64,000 bases of DNA. Origin: Nageia nagi. Taxonomy: Eukaryota > Pinophyta. The notes beneath the pieces were generated by a model. The model did no database searches. It was given only the letters and a program-made list of their open reading frames with translations, and was not told where the DNA came from. The stretch is taken from the NCBI GenBank assembly GCA_050084985.1, contig JBITNC010000001.1:158968001-159032000 (forward strand), in the 5' to 3' direction. Numbering within the stretch: position 1 is the stretch's first letter; each line of letters opens with the position of its first letter. The position numbers were made by a program, and so were the translations under genes. Shown here piece after piece: positions 21,801-31,451 of the stretch.

Positions 21801-22984
21801 GCTCAGCCCCAAGGTTTTGAAAACAAAGGTAAAGAGCATCATGTTTACAGGTTGAAAAAGGCCTTGTAGACCTCAATAAAGCCCCAAAAGCTTGGTACTC
21901 ACGGATAGATGGGTATTTCCAGAATTTTGGGTTCACAATAAGCAAAAGTGAACCAACTCTCTACTATAAACATGATGGTACTGATATTTTATTGATTTGC
22001 CTTTATGTTGATGATCCTATGTACATAGGTACCAATTCTAGAATGAATGATGCTTTCAGAAACTCCATGATGCAAGAATTTGAAATGAAGAATCTTGGTC
22101 TTATGCACTATTTTCTTGGTTTGAAGACATATCAAGATGATAAACAAATTTTTATTTCTCAAACCAAATATGCTACTGATTTGTTGCATAAGTTTGGCAT
22201 GGATGATTGTACAGTTGTTGTCACTCCAATTGTTCATGGAGAACACTTAAGTAAAAATGATGGGGCTCTTAAAGCTGATGTGCACACTTAAAAAAGCATT
22301 GTTGGGCACTTGATGTTCTTAAAAAATTCCCGGCCTAATATTTGTCATGTTGTTTCACTTGTGTCTAGATACATGAGTGATCTTTCAAATATTCATTTCA
22401 AGGCAGCCAAGAGAATTCTAAGATATGTAAAAGGCACTCCAGATTTCGGCATCCATTACCTCAAAAATAAACATGTAAAACTTGTTGGATATAGTGATAG
22501 TGATTTGGGTAACAATATAGATGATAGAAAATCTACTTCTGGCAATTGTTTCAACCTTGGTTTTGGTCTTGTTACATGGTCTTCCAGAAAACAAACAATA
22601 GTTGTTTTTTCTTCCACTGAAGTTGAATACATTGCCAATACAGAAGTCTTGTGGATGCGAAAGATTCTTGAGGAGATTGGAGAAAAACAAAGTGATGCAA
22701 CTACCTTGTTTTGTGATAACAAGAGTGCTATTTAGCTGGCAAAGAATCTTGTGCATCATTCTAGATCCAAACATTTTGATATGAAATACCATTTCATCCA
22801 AGACATGGTTGACAAGAAAATTGTTGAATTGCATTATTGGCAGATTGAGGACAATCTGGCTGACCTGTTCACCAAGGGCGTTGCTACATGTCATTTTGTA
22901 AAGCTGAGGGACTACCTGGTTAGCCATCTCACCTTTAAGGGGGAGTATGTTGGAGATTCATGTTTTGCATTTTCACCAAAATGA
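18863..22984 (+). pseudogene. Copia gag-pol, broken
   Basis: ATG 18863 opens gag (SLPIPKFNG). About 20-25 residues of the usual Trp-containing N-terminal block seem missing in frame between FNG and VWNIIEDGY. The zinc knuckle CYYCNKYGHYKRQC (residues ~251-264) is perfect. Protease reads LDTSCSNHM (Asp ~305), where LDSGCSNHM is usual. Integrase keeps its HHCC region and the D, D, E residues (HSDIC, RTDRGG, VAERKN). RT keeps YVDD (22004-22015), and RNase H has YSDSD and KSTSGNC. Lesions: stop 20519-20521, a probable 2-base loss near 20560, shifts near 21035, 21270 and 21865, stops 21639-21641, 21732-21734, 22289-22291 and 22733-22735, and a small deletion in RNase H. Confidence 0.93.
22933..22946 (+). 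other. Polypurine tract
   Basis: TTTAAGGGGGAGTA immediately precedes the 3' LTR at 22948, as expected for the plus-strand primer. Confidence 0.8.
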
Positions 22985-23396
22985 AACATCATCGCATTTC
23001 ATTTGTTTGTGGAAACGCTGCCGCATTTCTAAAAACGTCATCACGTTTCTAAAAACGCCATCGCGTTTCTAAATACCATGCGCGTTTTGTCAGAAGTTCT
23101 AAGAAATTACGACATTTAAGATGTTTTCTTCAATTTTTCTTGCTTGCACAATGTTTTGGGGTCTGTTACTTTGTAGGGATGATGGGAGAGTGTCTCAGAA
23201 CATGATTGTAACTCCCATTTAGTTATTTTGGTTCAGATTTTAGTGAATTTGTGTAACATTCCATAGCATTTATTTTTTGTCCTCTTTGTAACCTCCATGA
23301 GCTCAGATCAATTACTCATTGAAGTCCTATATATTGTACTTCAAATTTGCCTAATAGATCATATTGTTGTGTGCTTAATTCTTTCTTATTCTTTCA
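22948..23396 (+). repeat. 3' LTR (449 bp)
   Basis: Partner of 18314-18728. It is longer, mainly through an extra copy of an AAACG.CATC.CGTTTCTA module near 23030-23070 and an added TTCTTTCTTA near its end. Confidence 0.93.
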
Positions 23397-23401
23397 AACA
23401 A
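23397..23401 (+). repeat. Copia target-site duplication, right (AACAA)
   Basis: Identical to 18309-18313. Confidence 0.88.
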
Positions 23402-23800
23402 AACCAAAACGTCACATGCAAATGGAGCAAACTGAGGTGTTGACAAATTTATTGAAAAAAAAGGATTTGAGAGATCCTTAAGATTAAACCTCATCTTAAT
23501 AACATTAGTAGGCACCGAGGACTTGACATTTTGACACCTTATAATTGAAATAATTGGCAAAGAACGAGATAACAATTCTTAGAGGTGAATAAATCAAAAT
23601 AATAAGAAAGATGACTTTAGATTAAAACCCTAGGATTCACAATTTTAACTATTCACCAATGTCTAAAATTTTATTTGTAGGGTTCCACAAAGTGGGTGGG
23701 GCATATCAATTTACAAATCATCTTAACATATACCATATTTTAGTGATTCATTTTGGATGATTTACTTTTACCTGGTGACAGGGGTAGCATCTATGCCTTT
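23402..23800. other. Intron sequence, nothing recognised
   Basis: AT-rich. No USE-type (RTCCCACATCG) or TATA element in the usual place upstream of the U6-like copies that follow. Confidence 0.4.
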
Positions 23801-23913
23801 GTCCATGGGTGAACAATGCAATTAAACAAATTGGAGTGATACAAAGAAGATAAGCATTTAATATGGCTCCTACGCAAGGACGGCACGTATAAATTGAGAA
23901 ATGGTCCAAATTT
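23801..23913 (+). pseudogene. U6 snRNA-like pseudogene, copy 1
   Basis: From AAATTGGAGTGATACAAAGA onward it follows plant U6: a GGCTCCTACGCAAGGA block, GGCACGTATAAATTGAG and AAATGGTCCAAATTT. The sequence from GTCC at 23801 may be the diverged 5' stem. Against U6, the ACAGAG box reads ACAAAG, and about seven bases (CATTTA-like) are inserted before the ATGG of the AGCATGG segment. There is no recognisable snRNA promoter. This is a pseudogene by recall of the U6 sequence, not by a database search. Confidence 0.85.
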
Positions 23914-23920
23914 GTTATCA

Positions 23921-24008
23921 TCTTAAAACGATACAAAAAAATTAACATTTAGCATGACCTCTACGCAAGGATGACATGCATAAATCAAGAAATGGTCTAA
24001 ATTTTTTT
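23921..24008 (+). pseudogene. U6 snRNA-like pseudogene, copy 2
   Basis: It begins within U6 at AAAACGATAC and continues with TAGCATGACCTCTACGCAAG, GATGACATGCATAAATCAAG and AAATGGTCTAAATTTTTTT, ending in a T-run. It is closer to U6 than copy 1 in the 3' half. It carries the same extra CATTT-type insertion, so both copies descend from one already altered U6 sequence. The 5' stem is missing and the ACAGAG box is ACAAAA. Confidence 0.88.
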
Positions 24009-24472
24009 CACTTGTTATTAAGAAAATTGAAAGACAAATGAGATGTGAAAACATGAAAGGTTTCTAAGTTCCACTCCACCAATGATATAACTTTTGATAG
24101 CTACTACAAATCAATAAAGTTAAATGTTGATTTTTACCTTTTCACCTAGTTAATTGTATTAGTAGACATTATCCTTAGAAAATTCAGTTTTACGATCTTA
24201 GCTGATGTTTTGGGCGAGATATTTCGTCCTTTTTAGAAGGTGGGTAACGAAGTTCATCAAATGTCGGATCAAAAGACCTAATAGAGGTTTATCCACAAAA
24301 TTTCGACCAATTAAGAAGGCTATTATAAGACACTCCGAATTGTTTACAGCTAATAATTTCAGTGCCACAGCAATCAGTAGCTAAAGATTCATGCCCTACC
24401 ATGACAAACATCAATGAAGAAAATCGTGCCCAGTCGGCTCACAAATAAAATAAGGATAAAGCATGAGTGTAC
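24009..24472. other. Intron sequence next to exon 1
   Basis: No repeat or RNA feature recognised apart from the donor site GGGTACAC (minus strand, around 24473). Confidence 0.45.
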
Positions 24473-25098
24473 CCAAATTCACTTTCCTCGTAGAGTGCAC
24501 GGCCTTATCAACCAGCTCATTTATTTCGTCATCCGTAAGAGGCTTGCCCAGAATTTGCTGCCTAGAAAAAGAGATAGCATCGGGCACGAACAAGGGCATG
24601 TCCTTGGGAGGAGGATTCAAAAGAGGCAACATTTTTTTAGCGTTAGCGCGAGAAGCTCGACCAAACCATGGCCTGTTCACAGGGCGGGGTCCAAAGGGGG
24701 TCAATGGTGGTTCTCTCAATGCCAAGGGTTTCACCTTAGGCGATTCAGTATAGCTAAATTTGAATTCGAAGGGGCGCCCCTTCTACTTTGTATGACATTC
24801 CATCTTCATCCTCACCCTTTGAGACGCCTCGCCCTTTCCCAAGCTGGGTAGTGTAATGCCCATTGTGTTTGAATATATGCTTGCCTTTGGACTTTGAGGG
24901 ATTGGTGGTCGTTTCATTGTGGCTAGGAATGGGGCGCTGGTTTTTCTTGGATGGGAGAGGAGGGGGAGGAGGAATGGGAATGGGAGAAGGGAGAGAGGTA
25001 CGAGGATTGGAGATGCGAGGCGAAGGAATGGAAGGAGGAGAGGAGAAGATGTGAAGGGGTGGAGTAGAGTTGGTTTTCAGGGGAAGGATGGGAAGCAT
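24473..25098 (-). CDS. CAF1/CAF2: CRS2-associated factor, exon 1, with one frameshift
   Basis: From ATG 25098 the protein starts with a Ser/Pro/Thr-rich, acid-poor stretch of about 50 residues with a Pro run, typical of a chloroplast transit peptide. It continues with EDEDGMSYKVEGAP, then, in the next frame, FEFKFSYTESPKVKPLALRE, FGP, NRPWFGRA, a proline-rich linker, ILGKPLTDDEINELV and RKVNLG at the splice donor. These blocks in this order are the N-terminal signature of CAF1/CAF2. The frame changes at a CCCC run (minus strand; GGGG at 24771-24774); one base fewer would give an unbroken exon. Both halves are otherwise open. An upstream in-frame ATG at 25155 would add 19 residues with several charged ones; 25098 has A at -3 and starts the transit-like part, so I prefer it. 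Confidence 0.88.
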
Positions 25099-25195
25099 TC
25101 TGGCTCGGTCTGCTTCATTTGTTGGATATCTCAGGAGTAGATGTCCAAATTCCATGGGTCGCCCCCTCAAATATTAGCATGTTAAACTTTGTGAA

Positions 25196-25420
25196 TACTC
25201 CTCCATTGTTGCATTTGAAGTTAAAAGAAACTATTGTAAAAAGGATAGTTTGTCATCAAAAAAATTATTTTAGTTCGATTTTATTTTATATTGAGGTCGG
25301 GTGCAAATTTGAGTAAATTGATGAAAAAGACCCCTTTGATTGTTGCATTTAAAGTTGAAAGAAATTCTTGTAAATAGATAATTTGTTATTAAAAATATTA
25401 ATTTTAATTATATTATATAT
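25196..25420 (+). repeat. Tandem duplication upstream of CAF, period about 134 bp
   Basis: TTGTTGCATTTGAAGTTAAA near 25206 recurs as TTGTTGCATTTAAAGTTGAA near 25340, each followed by GAAA.T..TTGTAAA and a TTTGT.AT.A block. It lies just before exon 1 on the gene's upstream side, so it could include promoter sequence. No TATA box can be assigned with confidence. Confidence 0.65.
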
Positions 25421-25585
25421 TTTATAAAAAATAGGGTTTTAAAATTTCAAATGTCAATTTTTAATATTAAAGAAAATAAATAGTTTTTATTGAAAAAGAG
25501 TACAATAATTTAAATAAGATTTAATATTTCAATAGATCAAACATATAAAATATATAGAAATTATAGAAAATGAAAATACAGATGT

Positions 25586-25792
25586 GGAGAGGTGGGTAGT
25601 TCAAAGCTCTTGGATATGAGAGGTTCAGGTTCAAAATTTTCTGGTTGTAAAAATTGAAACATACCTAAAATCCTATCGAATTGATGGTAAGTGCGGATGA
25701 GATAGGGATTATGCCCTCAGTGGATTTTAACGATGTGGATGCCCTTCAGTCGTGGTTCTAAGCTAAGGAGTTCATGGTGCCCAAAAAAAAAA
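25586..25792 (+). mobile_element. tRNA-derived SINE, plus strand, about 207 bp
   Basis: It begins GGAGAGGTGGG, with an A-box-like TAGTTCAAAG (25597-25606) and a B-box-like GTTCAAAAT (25629-25637), one base off consensus. It ends in A10 at 25783-25792. Imperfect direct repeats AAAATACAGATGT (25573-25585) and AAAATACGAATGT (25789-25801) flank it. The TATGAGAGGTTC and CTGGTTGT parts match the SINE at 9450-9675, so both have a related tRNA-like head. Confidence 0.72.
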
Positions 25793-25801
25793 TACGAATG
25801 T

Positions 25802-26329
25802 AAAAGTATGGATAATATCAACTTGATGTCATACACAAAGAAATACCAATTGTAAATTCAATGTTATTATTGAATATTATAATTTTAAGATTGGAATAAT
25901 TGATGATTATGATAAAAATAAATAAAAAAATAGATAAGATGTATCTGTAGATATTTAAAATTTGATTTTTGATTTATTTAAAAATATTTATTTTAGTTAT
26001 CTAGATAATATTTAATTTAAATGGGAAAATATCAATGTATTGCACTTTGTTTAAGATGTATGTCGATTAATGCTATTTTATTTTTGTCTCTTTTACACGT
26101 GCACGATGCGCTTTCTTCCTTATAAGGTGACCGCGAGGATCATCTTCTCGGGATGTAGGGTAAAGAAGATATAAAACGAAAAAGGGTGCTCAATTTCATT
26201 TATCATATTTTTGATAGTAAAGTTTATCCCACGCTAATTGTATTGATATCATTTTGTGCTGAAAATGATATATCTTATCATCAACAATAGATTGGCCATC
26301 CTTGAGGCATCTTTTGCATATCATCATTT
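25802..26329. other. AT-rich sequence, nothing recognised
   Basis: Only a short GC-richer patch (about 26098-26160) stands out. No coding or RNA motif. Confidence 0.4.
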
Positions 26330-28790
26330 GAAAGTAAAATCAATTTTTAATATCTACAAATTAATGAGCTAGACATATTTTAAATTTTTGCATTCTCGCA
26401 TTTCTTGTTGAATTCTCATTTTTTTTATCAAACCTTAATTTGTACTTTGATTTTACTAAGAACATAAAATTTGTCTCTTCAAAATCCCTTTAGTCTCCCT
26501 GTCATGGACTAGAACATGGTGTGTGTTATATTTAGTGAATTCAATATGCTACCTAAAGAAGATAAAGAACCTCCAATAGTTAAAAAACCTATAAGATAAA
26601 AGATTAAGCAAAATATTTCAATGAGGTAATAAGAAGTAAAAGGATACACAAGATTAGTAGTAAGGAAATGGGAGAACTTTTAGGTCAAACAGAAAATAAT
26701 AATGAATAGTTTTTTGAAGATTCCTATCATGGTGACACAAAAGATGATGACCCTCAATAAGCTGTGAACATAGAAAATTAGAATAAAAATTAGAGTGAAC
26801 ATAAAAATTAAAATGTAATTGAAAATCAAGTTCAAATTGAAAATCAAACTTTTGAATAGAATGCCTTGCCTAACATCGGATAAAGAGAAATTAAAACATG
26901 CAATAAATTATTCTGAATACTTTGCTCTAAATCCCATAATTACACAACACATAATTGATCTTTATAGGGTTGTGAAATATATAGGTCACCCCTTCATTCC
27001 ATGGATCTCCTAGGATTCCTAACAACATGACTCTCACTGTTAAATCTTGTATATTTTTTCTAATTGCTTACCTCATGTAGTCCACCCATTTATCCTTCTC
27101 TAGTTCAGATCCCACATTATTCATCTTCTATCCATTTTGAACCTATTAAGTTTCAAACTAACTCTAAAAACCTTAAAATAAGAACAATACCAATCTCATG
27201 CTTGATGTTGATCATTTATCAAGTAACAATGATTTTCATCTTCCACCTAAATCACCTTCGCATCATATTGATCTTCATCCTTCCGATTTTCAAGCCTGAA
27301 TCAATCTTGATCATCATGATGATACTATAAATGAACAAAACTAATATGATAAATGAAAACATAAAGTATTGGAGGGTATTTACATTGAAGATGATAATGA
27401 TGATAATGATAGAGAGAATAAATTAGTAGCATAAGTTTTATAGCAGAAGAATTTATCTTAGGAGGAATATAAAATCAAGGTTGACATTGTCTCATATTTT
27501 ATGGAAACAATAGAATTTGTTAGGTCTTAAACTCATGAGTAATACATAATAAATAATTAATTAGCAAACATATAAAATGATCAAATATTTAGCAAAATAA
27601 ACACTTCTAAATGTCTCAAAGAGTAACAAAAATAAAAAATAATAAAATATTTGAGATTTCAAAGAAAATACAAAAATAAATTAATTAGCAACAATTTCAA
27701 AATATCCTATTATGTTAGCCCATAATGGAATGATAGATTTCTAGGAAATATTCTCATGACAATATTATACATAAGAGATTAGTGGGAGCTATAGCAAGTG
27801 TTATTTGAAAGGGAATGAAATCCTTATAACGAATAAGGTTTTTGCAAAGAAGAGAGAGGTGGCTCATGAGTAGAATAAGGGTGTAGATCTTGTAGTAGGT
27901 GATAATAATGGTAATATTGGTGGGGGGTAGGAGAAGTTGTATAGTTGGTGAAGGATCCATCAAGAAAGGTTGAAGTAGAGAAGGAGTGGAGTGGGTTGGA
28001 GACCCCATTGGGAGAACTTGCAAGGAAAAATTTGATGGATGTTAATATTGGCTTAGATCTATATATAAGGTATTCAATGTGTGATGCGGGAAGGGGCTCT
28101 ATGTGTTATAGAAAGTTCTTGTTTGATTATCATAAAGAAGGAAAACCTATAGGGGAAACTTTGAGTGGTATCAATTTTGGTTGGTACATGGATAATAGGT
28201 CTCTAAGAAAGGGTAGAGGAGTTAAGGACATCTATGGAGGCAAAGTCGATCTTGTGGGTTATGTACTAAAGTAAGAGGAATGGTAGAGGAATTATGGGGC
28301 TCCTTCTGTATCATCTCAGATGCAAATATGCCCCATTAGCAATAAGCAAACACTGTAAAGAGCTTGAATAAACTTTTGGACTTATAGGGAGTTATTTCCT
28401 TATTCAATGAAATCCTTAGTAGTATGAGTTAAAGAAGAGAAATATTTTCCCTAGTTTTTAATTATGTTGTAAATGAGGGAATTCTAGTCAAGTATTATTT
28501 CCCTCATTTCATATTTTATTCTAATTTCATAAATCTCCAAGTGGAGGAAGGCATGTACCGAGAGGTTACCCTCTTCCTAGCCTTTTTATGAGGATGGATT
28601 ATATGGGGTCTTGATCAATACACTATTTTTTTTAGAACATTCTTAGTATATACCTTATGTGAGACATATATTCCCTAAAGATTCATCTCTATAAGTGAAA
28701 TTCCTCTATAAAGATTTTGAGCTCTTTCTTTGAAGATAGGATGACCTACAAAGAGCTTTCAATCTTAACTTATTTATCAATTTTAGAATA
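26330..28790 (+). repeat. Unidentified 2.5-kb repeat X, copy 1 (uninterrupted)
   Basis: It aligns in order with 28903-29973, then 36769-37918, then 44912-45360. Landmarks include CACAAGATTAGTAGTAAG, AAGTATTGGAGG.T.TTTACA, the GAAGATGATAATGAT block and GAAATCCTTAGTA. Many short frames and one of 109 residues at 27945-28274 have no motif I recognise. It is not framed by TG...CA ends or inverted ends that I can see. It may be a decayed internal region of a retroelement or a segmental duplication. Confidence 0.75.
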
Positions 28791-29324
28791 TTATGATACC
28801 TTGATTACACTTGTTGTTAAATACAAGTGCTTGAATATCATTTGTTGTACAGTGTATATGATTTTATCTATTTACATTTCATAGACATAATTACATTTAT
28901 TATTTAATAGTAAATTAATTTTAATATATACAAATTTGTGAACCAAATACATTTTAGTTTTTTTAATTCTTGATTCTTGTATTTTTATTAAACCTTAATT
29001 TGCACTTTGATTTACCAAGAACATAGAACATATTTATTCAAAATCCCTTTAGTCTCCTTTTCATGGAGTGGAACATGATGTGTGCCACATTTAGTGAATT
29101 TGATATGCCACCTAATGAAGATAAATAACCTCCATCAATTAAGAAACCTCAAAGATAAATGATTAGGCAAAATATTTCAATCAAGGCAATAAGAAGGAGT
29201 AAAAGGATACACAAGATTAGTAGTAAGTAAATGGAAGAACTTTTAGGTCAAAAATAAAATGATAATGAATAAATTTTGAAGAATCCTATCATGATGACAC
29301 AAAAGATAATGATCCTCAACAAGT

Positions 29325-29500
29325 TATGAACATAGCAAATCAAAATGAAAATAAAAATGCAATTAAAAATTAGGTTCAAAATTAAAATCAAACTTTGTAA
29401 TTGAATGCCTTGCCTATCACATAAGATAAAGAGCAATTAAAATAAGCAATCATTTATGAACTTAACTTTTACCAATACTTTACTATAGATCCCATAATTA

Positions 29501-29563
<63 letters not shown>

Positions 29564-29745
29564 GAACATAGGAAATCAAAATGAAAATAAAAATGCAATT
29601 AAAAATTAGGTTCAAAATTAAAATCAAACTTTGTAATTGAATGCTTTGCCTATCACATAAGATAAAGAGTAATTTAAATAAGCAATCATTTATGAACTTA
29701 AATTTTACCAAGACTTTACTGTAGATCCCATAATTACACTATATA
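29325..29745 (+). repeat. Nearly identical ~180-bp direct repeat flanking a TA run
   Basis: About 29325-29503 recurs at about 29568-29745 with only a handful of differences. Repeat X copy 1 has this segment once (about 26777-26990). The duplication is therefore specific to this copy and young relative to the X duplication. Confidence 0.8.
29504..29562. repeat. TA microsatellite, about 29 units
   Basis: An uninterrupted TA run between the two halves of the ~240-bp duplication. It creates Ile-Tyr repeat frames that are not genes. Confidence 0.97.
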
Positions 29746-29973
29746 TATATAAGGACTTGTAGAATCTATAGTTCACCCCCCTCATTCCATGGATCCCCTA
29801 AGATTTTTGACAACATGAATCTCACCCATTTCTCTAATTACTTACCTCATGTAGTCCATCCGTTCATCTAACCTCTCCAAGTCATATCCCACATTATTCA
29901 TCTTTTGTCCATTTTAAACCTATGTAATTCTAAACCAACCTCAATACCCCTAAAAATAAGAATAATACTAGTA

Positions 29974-30385
29974 TCAAATGAAAATAACCCTTTCTGAACT
30001 AATATATAGTTTACCAATATCTCAAGAAGGCACTTAAAACATCAACATAATAACCTAATAACACAAGCCAATCTCATAATGACCACAAGATATAAAGTAG
30101 TTACTTCCTCCTTGGAAGCACATCCACTAACTAAGATCTTATTCTCAAGGATATTTCTTATAGAATCTCTCTTCTCTCCAAATCCTAAACCTAGTTTTTA
30201 CAATTTTCATTACAATGAGAGGAGGGGTACCTCTCTATTTATAAGAAGAAACCCACTCTTTAACCCAAGGGTAAGGTTAAAGGTGTTTCTATATTTATTC
30301 TCTTAATGATTTAAGGTATCTAAAGATATTTTAAGTATTAAATGAATTTACATTAAAGAAAAATATTACATTATAAATTCTAACA
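29974..30385 (-). repeat. 3' LTR of minus-strand Copia (about 412 bp)
   Basis: The minus strand from 30385 reads TGTTAGAATTTATAATG and matches the LTRs at 37924 and 44409, with internal deletions. Its TATA box is the complement of TTTATA near 30237. The end at 29974 is diverged and accurate to a few bases only. Confidence 0.8.
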
Positions 30386-30874
30386 CTCCTCCTTAATATA
30401 ATATTAGAATAGAGCATAGAAAAATAAGAAAGAAAAAGTAAGAGAGAGTTCTCCTCCAAAGAGATATAAGAAGTGATAATAACTTTTACATTATTAAGAA
30501 ATAAGAAAGATCTTAGTTTGAGACTCACTACAATACCATTTGACAAAATGTTTACAATACAATCATTAACCAAAATTGGTTTCACTGTAAGTATAGTTGA
30601 TTAACACTGAGTTGATATGTGAGCCTTTATGAGCCTGCCCATTTGAAATAACCTGCATTCTCAAGATAAAACTTGCAAGCTACAAGTAGCTCATAAACAA
30701 GATTAGTTAGATGCATCATATAAATATTCATATCAATCACAAGATAAATAAACTAAGTAATACCATCCATAAACTGATTAATGATGTACTATAAGTCATC
30801 ACAAATATACCAAGCCAATACTTATAGTCATCTATTGTATATTAGTAAATATGTGTTGATCAATAACAAAAAAA

Positions 30875-30943
<69 letters not shown>

Positions 30944-31451
30944 ATATGGATAACCAAATAGTGCCAATAAACACATACCGATTCCTTACATAGTGATAAC
31001 AAAAACCAAAATGTACCATGAGTTCCTCACACAAAGTGAACTAAACATGAAGGTGTACATTCAGATCAACATTATACAATAAAAATAGCCTCCTAAATAT
31101 GAAATGGTCATCACAAATATGAATTCAAACTTCACTCCCCCTTGAGGATAACTTCACTACCATAAAAAACTTTCAAAGTGTGCACCATAAATTTTCTAAA
31201 GCAACTAGTGAATAAATTAGGAAAGACAAAGTCAAATGAATAGAGCTGCAGTTATTTCATCAAGAACTTTCTTCCTAATATAATGTGGTTGGACTTATAG
31301 TGCACTAGAATTCATCACTTAAGATGCCAAGTCTATACTTATAGTCACCTAAAGAACAATGTATAAACAAAGTATACAACACAAAATAAAGTGCTCAACA
31401 ACTTTATTAAGAAAAGAAGAAGTTACAATGGATTCACCAAGAATCCAACCC
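30386..31451 (-). other. 3' untranslated region of minus-strand Copia, with PPT
   Basis: Homologous (inverted) to 43387-44408. AAGGAGGAG directly before the LTR on the minus strand is the polypurine tract. A TA run is embedded at 30877-30940. Confidence 0.7.
30877..30940. repeat. TA microsatellite, about 32 units
   Basis: Uninterrupted AT dinucleotides. The homologous place in the plus-strand element (about 43895-43920) holds a short GTGATTCATATGTGCATAT-like text, so the run expanded after the two elements separated. Confidence 0.97.

Larger units (their letters stand above)
18314..23396 (+). mobile_element. Full-length Copia retrotransposon, dead
   Basis: The order is complete: LTR (18314-18728), altered PBS, gag, protease, integrase, RT, RNase H, polypurine tract, LTR (22948-23396), with a perfect 5-bp TSD. 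Its length of 5,083 bp is normal for Copia. By eye, about 14 of the last ~195 aligned LTR bases differ, mostly transitions, and indels exist elsewhere, so the insertion is not recent. It lies in the CAF intron antisense to the gene. Confidence 0.95.
11804..24472 (-). other. CAF intron 1, about 12.7 kb, loaded with transposons
   Basis: On the minus strand the donor is GG|GTACAC at 24473/24472 and the acceptor is TTTGCAG|GA at 11804/11803, in phase 1. It contains U6-like pseudogenes, a 5.1-kb dead Copia, a broken Copia RT, a palindrome array and other debris. The exact codon repair on joining the exons is the main evidence that this is one intron and not two unrelated fragments. Confidence 0.8.
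28903..29973 (+). repeat. Repeat X, copy 2, part 1
   Basis: Homologous to 26330-27180. It stops exactly where the LTR of the minus-strand Copia begins. It contains an extra internal duplication around a TA run, not present in copy 1. Confidence 0.75.

Noticed and set aside
23801-24008. Functional U6 genes
   Set aside because: No USE or TATA promoter upstream, the ACAGAG box is mutated in both copies, there is an insertion in the core, and copy 2 lacks the 5' stem.
29469-31034. Frames with long Ile-Tyr repeats
   Set aside because: They are translations of TA microsatellites.
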